A stretch of DNA of 14,405 nucleotides from Phellopilus nigrolimitatus (taxonomy: Eukaryota > Basidiomycota > Agaricomycetes > Hymenochaetales > Hymenochaetaceae). The translations under genes were made by a program, and so were the position numbers. The stretch lies in assembly GCA_021029095.1 (NCBI GenBank), contig JAJOHG010000554.1, positions 1-14,405 of the forward strand. The letters are read 5' to 3'. Each line of letters starts with the position of its first letter. The stretch's first letter is position 1. The notes under the pieces were generated by a model. That model was not told where the DNA came from. It made no database searches and saw only the letters and a list, made by a program, of their open reading frames with translations. This document shows, piece by piece, positions 8,551-14,405 of the stretch.

Positions 8551-9957
8551 TTAGTGTAGCTTGTCCCCATAGACTTTCTTCCAGCTCGATCGCCCCTTCA
8601 TTTCGTCCCAGAAAGCAGCCAGCTTTGCCCTCTTCGCTCCCGGGGTAATATTCAGCGAAGGGTCGGCACCCAGATCGGGCGAAATTATGGATTGGAAGTT
8701 TTTGGGAAGAGTAAAGTTGTTCCCAACGCGTTTTTCAATTTTCGCAACGATAGTGTCTCCGCTATCTGTGGCTAAGCCTTCGCAGTCATTTGCGACTCGT
8801 GCAAGCCAAGGGCCAAGGTGTAAATCTACAATGGAAATTTGATCTCCTGAAAGAGCATGAATGTCAACTGTGTACCCGGAGTAGATGATCCGACTAGATA
8901 CGTACCGAGAGCAAATGGGCCTATCATTTCCTTGTCTAGGGTGAGCAGTACTTTTCCCATATTGACTGTCCAAAATTCGTCAGAAGTAGAGCGAAACTCA
9001 TCACGCTTCGCCTTCTGCTCCGGAGTGAGGGCGAGGTCGTCCTTATCAGCCAGAGAGTAAACAGCTTCCAGCTCGTTCATCTGCGCTCTCTTGCCCTCCC
9101 ACAGCTTCCGCGTTTTCTCAGACGCTTGAATCTGCGCGCCTTGGCTCGCGGCGATGTACGAAGCTAGAGTTTCGCGTCTTCCAGTAAGGAAGGGGAGCTT
9201 TGTCACTGCCGCGCGCTCTAGAGCCGCTTGTGACACATAGTTGTATAAGAATAGGATGTTTGTGTCAGCACCTTCTGAGTGCAGCAAGTCGATTATGGTC
9301 GAGGCAGTTGAGGAAAGGGCGATAGTGGCGGGCGAGAGCGCTGGAGCAGGAGCAGAGGAGATAGTGTGCGTGCGGGAGTTCACGGAGCGAGACTTGTCAA
9401 GAAATTCTAAGACGGCCTTGATGGTGAATGATGAAGTTAGCGACGCGCTTTTGTCAAGCGCAGACGATGCACCTTCGTCTCTGTGATCGCTTTATACCGA
9501 TGGTCGTCGTCCGGAGCTAGTGTTCTCTCAAGAGGCACAACCAAAGTCGGTATGGTGCCTGATAAACGAGGTATATTCAGTACTAGTGATTGGGCGTCCT
9601 GCGTAGTCCTTACCTTTGGGATTAATTCTGAGGAAATTCATGGACAAGTTCTCCGCCTTCCCTAGTTCCATTATTAACCACATACAGACTTGACAATGTG
9701 ACTATAACTACTTACCGAGGTCAACGACCTTGAGCTCGACCTCGCCATTGTCGTAGCCCTTTTCCTCTCTACAAGAAGTATTAGTCGGAGTACAAGGACC
9801 TCGAGTCCCGCAGAACTGACAAGGCAAGGAGTGCTAGGGGTAAAACAAAATTAGCTTCACCTATCGTTTATATGATGGTGGACATGCTACCTGCCGATGA
9901 CCAGACTGATTCTGGGTTGTAGTAAAGGACGGCCTTGGGTATGCTGTTTGTGCTCAT
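8551..9957 (-). CDS. glutathione S-transferase-like protein
   Basis: Seven exons (9957-9891, 9833-9821, 9768-9716, 9661-9614, 9558-9473, 9416-8906 and 8846-8551) join in phase to give 357 residues. The N-terminal thioredoxin-like half begins KAVLYYNPESVWSSALLAL, continues EEKGYDNGEVELKVVDLGK and has NPKGTIPTLVVP, where Pro64 would be the cis-proline that binds the glutathione backbone. It then reads HRYKAITETKAVLEFLDKS. The C-terminal helical half contains FALGDQISIVDLHLGPWLAR, the usual GST helix-6 capping region, and ends in AAFWDEMKGRSSWKKVYG. Likely a cytosolic enzyme conjugating glutathione to electrophiles, or a related redox protein; the class and the catalytic Ser or Cys are not certain. 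Exon 2 is only 13 nt. The start faces the SGT1 start 197 bp away, so the two genes probably share regulatory DNA. Confidence 0.9.
9821..9833 (-). other. 13-nt microexon of the GST-like gene
   Basis: The bases CACTCCTTGCCTT lie between an acceptor (TTTTACCCCTAG) and a donor (GTCAGT). Joined to exon 1 (ending GCAG) and exon 3 (starting AGAGG) they give ALLAL-EEKGY, as expected at this point of the GST fold. Reading through either flanking intron meets a stop. The downstream intron has a CGACTAAT branch site. Confidence 0.8.
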
Positions 9958-10154
9958 GGTGAATAGCAGAGGTTTGCAACCTGCCAGTGACGACAGCAGG
10001 CGTGCAGCCGGTTGTCCAGAAAGGGCAGGATGATCGACGTCGAGACGCCACGCGCCGCACGCGTTACTTGTACCAGCCAGACTCTCGAAGGTTCTAAAGA
10101 TTGAAGCTTTATATTGCTTGTGGCGAATTTATCCTTTACCTTGCTACCTTCACC
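9958..10154. promoter_or_regulatory. 197-bp divergent promoter of the GST-like gene and SGT1
   Basis: Start codons of two oppositely oriented genes (9957 minus, 10155 plus) are separated by only this segment. It must contain both 5' UTRs and core promoters. A TTTATATT run lies at about 10109-10116, 40 bp before the SGT1 ATG, and a possible heat-shock element lies at 10086-10095. No other sites were identified. Confidence 0.65.
10086..10095. promoter_or_regulatory. possible heat-shock element (nGAAnnTTCn)
   Basis: The bases CGAAGGTTCT form a perfect inverted pair of the 5-bp heat-shock-factor unit. The unit on the left (ACTCT) is a one-mismatch TTC; the unit on the right is poor. It is centred about 64 bp upstream of the SGT1 start. 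Heat-shock elements usually need three units, so this is only a candidate. Confidence 0.3.
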
Positions 10155-11138
10155 ATGTCTCAAGCTTCAGATGCCATCCAGGTCGCCCATGAACCCCAGC
10201 TCGAGCAGCCCCGGTCAGTCGTCCGTGTTTATCTGCTTTCTTGGACACAGTTTGAATTTAACCACCGCCCTGCATCAGCTATCCCGTCGACGAGACAGCC
10301 GTAGACGCCATCGAAGTCACTGACGAACCTGAAATAGAGCAGCCCCGGTAAGCCGCTTGTGCTCATATACTTAGTTGGACAGATATTGAATTCTAGCACC
10401 ACCCTGCGTCAGTCATTCTTTCTACGAGACAGACGAGAAACTCACGCTCGATATCTTCGACAAAAGTGCAAATCCGGATGAGATTTCTGTCCAGTTTGAA
10501 CCGCGTGCTGTGAGCGCATACCTTATTATACAACGATGTTCGCCACTCAACTGGACTACAACCTAGTTTACATACCAAAATGGCGCGACAAAAAAGCTCG
10601 TGCTGCAGCCCCTCAAGGGCGAGATCGACACAGATGCGAGTAACTTTACCGTATACAAAGTAAAAATTGAGGTCAGGCTCGTGAAGAAAGTTCAAGGTCG
10701 ATGGGGGGCTCTCCGGGGCGATTCACCCGATGGTATTATATTTATTTTGTTAGATTGTTCAACGGCTGCGTACTGAACTCTATTGAAGTCCTTGCAGGTC
10801 CCGCCGCACCTCCTTTCCCTGCTCCTTCAACTCCTCTTGTTCCTCTTAACGCGGCAAAGCCTAGGCCACGAAAGAATTGGGATAGTCTCACAAAAGAAAT
10901 TCTATCCTCCGAGAAGGACAAGTCCCTCAATGACGATCCTAACGTAGGCGGCGACTCGACTGTGAACGGTTTCTTCCAGCAGCTTTATGCCGGCGCGGAC
11001 GAGGACACAAAGAAGGCTATTACGAAAAGCTATTATGAGAGCGGCGGAACCACCTTGAGCACGAACTGGGCAGAGGTTAGCAAAGGCAAGGTCGAAGTTA
11101 AGCCTCCCCAGGGATCCGAGTGGAAACGATGGGGCTGA
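10155..11138 (+). CDS. sgt1: SGT1 homologue (CS and SGS domains), HSP90 co-chaperone
   Basis: Exons 10155-10213, 10279-10347, 10413-10509, 10567-10732 and 10798-11138 join in phase to give 243 residues. The CS domain (about 44-127) begins HSFYETDEKLTLDIFDKSA, continues ISVQFEPRAF, NGATKKLVLQPLKGEID and KVKIEVRLVKKVQGRWGAL. A Pro-rich linker follows. The SGS domain (about 150-243) has NWDSLTKEILSSEKD, GFFQQLYAGADEDTKKA, YESGGTTLSTNWAEVSKG and the terminal KPPQGSEWKRWG. In yeast and other eukaryotes SGT1 works with HSP90 and SKP1 in kinetochore and SCF assembly. No TPR domain is present, although yeast and animal SGT1 have one; shorter CS-SGS forms are, as I recall, usual in mushrooms. Exons 1 and 2 end with near-identical coding sequence, and introns 1 and 2 are homologous, so exon 2 arose by tandem duplication. 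The ATG has a good context (CACCATG). Confidence 0.95.
10170..10434 (+). repeat. tandem duplication (134-bp period) of an exon-intron unit in SGT1
   Basis: Copy 1 runs from about 10170 to 10300 and copy 2 from about 10304 to 10434, with no gap in the alignment. Both contain an exon end coding DAI(Q/E)V..EP..EQPR, a 65-nt intron and the first bases of the next exon (ACGAGACAG). By hand count introns 10214-10278 and 10348-10412 match at 46 of 65 positions, and the 44 exon bases before them at 32 of 44. Donor and acceptor sites are spaced exactly 134 bp apart. Confidence 0.9.
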
Positions 11139-11296
11139 TGTTGTTTGTGTTATCGTTTGTGTTGTTGTCGTGTCTAGTCACCAATGTAATCAAAACATTA
11201 TTTAAATTCTGAACCAAGCTAACTCAACCATACAATCATGTATAGACTTTTTGTGATCATGTTCAAGATGTAATGCATACATATGTTCATCACCGG
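11139..11296. other. short convergent spacer between SGT1 and membrane protein B
   Basis: Only 158 bp separate the SGT1 stop (11136-11138) from the stop of the extended membrane protein B frame (11297-11299). It is AT-rich and presumably holds overlapping 3' UTRs and poly(A) signals. I see no gene. Confidence 0.5.
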
Positions 11297-13465
11297 TTAT
11301 CGTTCATTTAACGAAACATCGGAAGCCGGCATCCGGAGTAGACTACGCTTCGGTCGGGGCAGTGGCTCGATTTTACCTAGGACAGGGCGCCCCAAAAATG
11401 TATTCGAGAACGGGTTCGAGCGTTTTCTCGTCTCTCTTTCCAACTCGGACGATTGGGGGGTTACTGGTGAAGAAGGTAAAGGCGAATGGCCGAAGGATGA
11501 GTCTGGTGGCGTCAGAGGCATATAGGCTTGCCCAGTCTGGATACGTGGCGGACACGATCCAGGCGTTATGATAGCTCCGGTAGTGTCGTTTAAAGGTATA
11601 AAGGGATTAGAGAATGGATTCTGCGAGTCTATATCGGTAACATGTGCTCTAGGAGGCGGGGTGAGCCAGTGTTGAACAGACTTTCGCTGTGTCTCCCGCT
11701 CGTAAAAAGATAGTCGTCTTCATCCTTCTCCTGGACAGGGGAAAGAGAAGGTGGGTATATGGATGGACTGGATGGGGTAGGAGACGGTAAAGGCTTCTCG
11801 GCTGGAATCACGGTAGATGGCGCAGGGTCGAGTTTATGATCACTGAAGTTGACGATTTCTACCGGCTGTGCCTCGGTCAGCTCAATAATCCGGGGTTCAT
11901 CCACGGTGATATGTCGGTAGCGATCGCTGAAAGGACCATCGCTCGCGTGCTCAAGCATGTCCGTCAAGCCGAGGGCAATAGTGTGTCCTTCACTTGAGCT
12001 GCGCTGCAAATAAGAATGCCGAGCTGGTTCCACGTCGTCGTGTGCAACGCTGCCTCCACTAGTGATGCTCGGAGCCATGAGACCTCGCTGAGGATCATCC
12101 CTGGCATAAGGTCCAAGGCCCCTGCCCCTATTATAGGCAGTAGGTTGGTTTACCACGTTTTGACGAGCTGACACTTGGCGGAACGTTTCGCGAGATAAAT
12201 TAGCATTGCGCTGTGCTTGCCTCCAACGGCGACGTCGGCAGCAGAAGAAAAGACCAAGAAGGGATGCTATAACCGTCAACGCAACAGTGACAAATACACC
12301 AGCTATAGCACCCCTGTTGTCCCAAAACCTACAGAAATAGTGGTTCAAAGAGAATACACAAAACGAAATAAAACATGTACTGACGTCCAGTCTCTTAGAC
12401 CGCTAGAGCTGGTTGCGTTTGTGGGATTGGCAAAAACGCTGGTCAAAGTCTTCGCAGATCCGCCTGTTCCACTCGAAACGGATATACTCGTGACAAATGC
12501 AGGTACAGTAGTAATCGTCGTGTCTCCATAAGTCATGGTTACCGATATGGAAGTTGACAACGTCGTACCGGCGTCGCTCAGACTTGCAATCGGCGAGACA
12601 GCCGGGATCGTTTGAACAGGCTCTACCTCGATTGAGCTTGATTCAGCAAGAGTGGATGCTGCAGTACCTGGCGCAATAGTCTACAATACAGTGGCAATCC
12701 CGTAAATCGTCTAATCAGAAGGGAAGATGTAAAAACGCACCTGAGTTTCTTGACTTGCCACCGAAGTTCGGTCCTGCTGCGCAGACAGACTGGATGATGA
12801 GCTCGAAGGCTCATTTGTCATGCTAGTCACATCTGTCCTGCTTGTTCCTGAACTAAATGAAGAAGTTCGAGAGGAACTGGTAGGAGTGGCAGTGCTGAAA
12901 CTAGAGCTGGAGCCAGAAGAGTCTAACAGGGGGACAGACGAAGGCATCGTAGACACAGTCGTCCTAAAAGATCCGGATGACATGGTGTTGGAATCGGTAA
13001 TGAAAGTGCTACTTTGCGTAGAAACAGATGAAGACGAAGATCCAGTAATCGACGCGGAAGAGAAAACGCTAAACAGAAGAACAAGGTCAGTATTTAATAG
13101 GATGAATGTAAGTAGCTTCACATAGTAGATGCCGGACTAACGGCGCTTCCTGACATGTTCGTCGCGACAGAAACTGTAGTACTAGGTACAGAGGACGAGA
13201 CAGCCACTGACGAAGATGTGGAAACTTTTGACGCAGTAACGCTCTCCACTGTCGTACTTATTACCGGGGATGAGATAGCCACAGACGAAGATATTGACGT
13301 AGTAATGCTCTGCCCTGAGGCACTCGTTACAGGAACGCTTGCGGAACTCTCGGATTGCGATCCAGTGGCGGAAGTCGCATTGCTAGAGACCACGGTTTTG
13401 TCGGGCGTAGAATTAGTCCTGACCAACGCATTGACAGGACCTGAGCGGGCGTGTCCACGATGCAT
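11297..13465 (-). CDS. Ser/Thr-rich single-pass membrane protein B, paralogue of A (apparent frameshift in the tail)
   Basis: Exons 13465-13122, 13068-12741, 12680-12385 and 12328-11297 join in phase. The ectodomain is Ser/Thr-rich with imperfect repeats. The juxtamembrane part reads TYGDTTITTVPAFVTSISV and later FANPTNATSS, matching protein A. The membrane span, from NRGAIAGVFVTVALTVIAS to FFCC, is followed by RRRRWRQAQR. The cytoplasmic tail has acidic and Pro-rich parts. In the initial frame translation stops at 11629 (555 residues). A second frame, open from 11719 to 11297, continues the tail with DIDSQNPFSNPF, TPPDSSFGHSPLPSSP and NPFSNTF. One missing base, most naturally in the C-run at 11661-11658, would join them as about 666 residues. 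The start is uncertain: 13465 is the nearest in-frame ATG before the Ser/Thr region, and 13600 is a longer option. No signal peptide is visible. Role as a surface protein or wall sensor is inference. Confidence 0.75.
13160..13330. repeat. imperfect ~80-bp repeat in the ectodomain of membrane protein B
   Basis: On the plus strand GAGACAGCCACTGACGAAGA and GATAGCCACAGACGAAGATAT begin two similar blocks about 78 bp apart, each followed by GACG-AGTAA-GCTCT. On the minus strand they encode two related Ser/Thr/Val blocks (SISSSVAISSPVISTTVES and STSSSVAVSSSVPSTTVSV). Confidence 0.7.
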
Positions 13466-14128
13466 ACCACTGATTGATATCGCAGCCAACTGACAAGGCC
13501 CGCGTACATCGAGTAGGAGTTTGTCGGGATGCTGCTTGGCAGCCGCAGAGCCTGGGGACCTAGTTACAGTATTGCTTTGAGACGAGATCTGTGCTTGCAT
13601 TATAGATGACCAGACAGAGTTATGAGCTGGCGAGTATAGATCTCGTACGCATGGACCGTACTGCACAAGAGGCAAAGCGGATTTGTAAATGTGCGTATGC
13701 TCTCGTTGATTCTTGACCTACGAGAATGTCGTTCTCAGGTGCTCCACTGTTTGCGACATCTAACCGCAATCGAAGCGAGTTTCTACATGCCCTGGGAAAG
13801 CCCTATTCATTGTCAAGAGCATTGACGTTCTGCAAGGAGCGGAGATAAGTAGGCGAAAGACGGCTGGCACCAGCCAGATGGCAGATTGGGTGAAGTGCGG
13901 CATCACGCGCGCCTTGCTACGTTGCACTTTACCTATTTCTCGCAAGTCTTCCATGTGTACATCTGTCCAGAATCAAAGATTTACAATTATCCGTGGTTAG
14001 AGAGGCGTGAATAACTATAGTACACATATGAGGGAAAGTCTACTAAGGAAAAGCGTGAGGCGGACCCGATAGTCGCGAGAATGATATAGTATCCTGAGAA
14101 ACATGATGGAAGATAATAGATGTGGGTA

Positions 14129-14156
14129 GGATGGAAGTCGGATGGAAGTCGGATGG
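14129..14156. repeat. 11-bp direct repeat, two and a half copies
   Basis: The unit GGATGGAAGTC occurs at 14129-14139 and 14140-14150, followed by a partial copy GGATGG at 14151-14156. It lies in non-coding sequence. Confidence 0.85.
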
Positions 14157-14182
14157 GTATAACACTTTAGATGGTATGGGCT

Positions 14183-14190
14183 TATAAAAG
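14183..14190 (+). promoter_or_regulatory. TATA-box-like element TATAAAAG
   Basis: A perfect TATAAAAG lies 111 bp upstream of the ATG at 14301, a reasonable distance for a fungal gene with a short leader. Its use as a promoter depends on whether that ATG begins a real gene. Confidence 0.4.
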
Positions 14191-14300
14191 TGCAAACATT
14201 AAATAGGCCTACAAAGAAGACCGTACAGGCGTCCGTTGCGACGGAATTAACTGCGCTGTACAGGAAAACAGGTCAGTTCCTGACATTTGCGCTTCACAAG

Positions 14301-14405
14301 ATGGCAGAAACTCACACGAAGCTACGCTTGACTGGCATCCAGCAAGGCACGGATCGTCGATTGATCCAATCGTACAACCAACTCAACTCCACTACCTCAC
14401 CAGCC
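14301..14405 (+). CDS. possible 5' end of a gene running off the right edge
   Basis: An ATG in strong context (ACAAGATGG) opens a frame of 35 codons with no stop to the window end, beginning MAETHTKLRLTGIQQG. An upstream TATA-like box supports a gene start. I do not recognise the protein, and 35 codons can stay open by chance. It is truncated by the window. Confidence 0.3.
   Translation, partial: MAETHTKLRLTGIQQGTDRRLIQSYNQLNSTTSPA

Larger units (their letters stand above)
13466..14300. other. unassigned region upstream of membrane protein B
   Basis: This should contain the promoter and 5' end of membrane protein B. In-frame codons continue from 13465 to about 13675 without a stop, with an in-frame ATG at 13600, but the composition is no longer Ser/Thr-rich and possible splice sites (acceptors ending near 13560 and 13418) do not give a phase-consistent alternative that I trust. 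The minus-strand open frame 13760-13954 has no recognisable motif. Confidence 0.45.

Noticed and set aside
10393..10695. 100-codon minus-strand open frame across the SGT1 CS domain.
   Set aside because: Shadow of conserved SGT1 exons.
11283..11525. Plus-strand open frame downstream of SGT1.
   Set aside because: The opposite strand in the same place carries a convincing Pro-rich tail continuous with membrane protein B.
11573..11720. A 61-nt intron (GTCTGT...CGCAG) explaining the frame change in membrane protein B.
   Set aside because: The donor is weak and the exon phases do not match; it gives an immediate stop.
13466..13675. Longer N-terminus of membrane protein B starting at ATG 13600.
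   Set aside because: In frame, but composition differs from the Ser/Thr region and gives no signal peptide; kept only as an alternative.

Overview
The window looks like nuclear DNA of a basidiomycete fungus, probably a mushroom-forming Agaricomycete. Genes lie close together on both strands and are cut by many 50-75 nt introns with GT(A/G)xG donors and pyrimidine-AG acceptors. Families typical of these fungi are present: a GT31 glycosyltransferase with a long Ser-rich N-terminal tail, an SGT1 that starts almost directly with its CS domain, and Ser/Thr-rich single-span membrane proteins. No ribosomal or tRNA gene, transposon or CRISPR array was seen. The taxonomic statement is inference, since no search was possible. 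All exon models were built by hand from reading frame, splice signals and family conservation.

Layout from left to right. (1) 1-603: 3' flank with no supported gene. (2) 604-1809, minus: isochorismatase-family cysteine hydrolase in six exons, with an apparent one-base frameshift in exon 2 and a GC-AG intron just before the catalytic Cys codon. (3) 2226-4238, minus: Ser/Thr-rich single-pass membrane protein A in five exons. (4) 4239-5452: divergent upstream region with a purine/pyrimidine tract on each side and an orphan signal-peptide-like frame on the minus strand. (5) 5453-7969, plus: GT31-type glycosyltransferase in four exons. (6) 8551-9957, minus: glutathione S-transferase-like protein in seven exons, one of them only 13 nt. 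(7) 9958-10154: a 197-bp divergent promoter with a possible heat-shock element. (8) 10155-11138, plus: SGT1, the CS/SGS co-chaperone, in five exons; one exon-intron unit is tandemly duplicated. (9) 11297-13465, minus: membrane protein B, a paralogue of A, with an apparent frameshift that hides about 120 residues of cytoplasmic tail. (10) 13466-14405: mostly unassigned, with a short direct repeat and a possible gene start open at the right edge.

No single pathway joins these genes. The two Ser/Thr-rich proteins share a juxtamembrane-transmembrane module and bracket the GT31, GST and SGT1 genes; they could be O-mannosylated surface proteins or cell-wall sensors. GST and SGT1 are divergently transcribed from one short promoter, which would fit a shared stress response. 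The most notable observations are the exon-intron duplication in SGT1, the two homopolymer-associated frameshifts (sequencing error or real decay), and the paralogue pair with a conserved intron just before the membrane segment. I found no strong evidence for a wholly new system.
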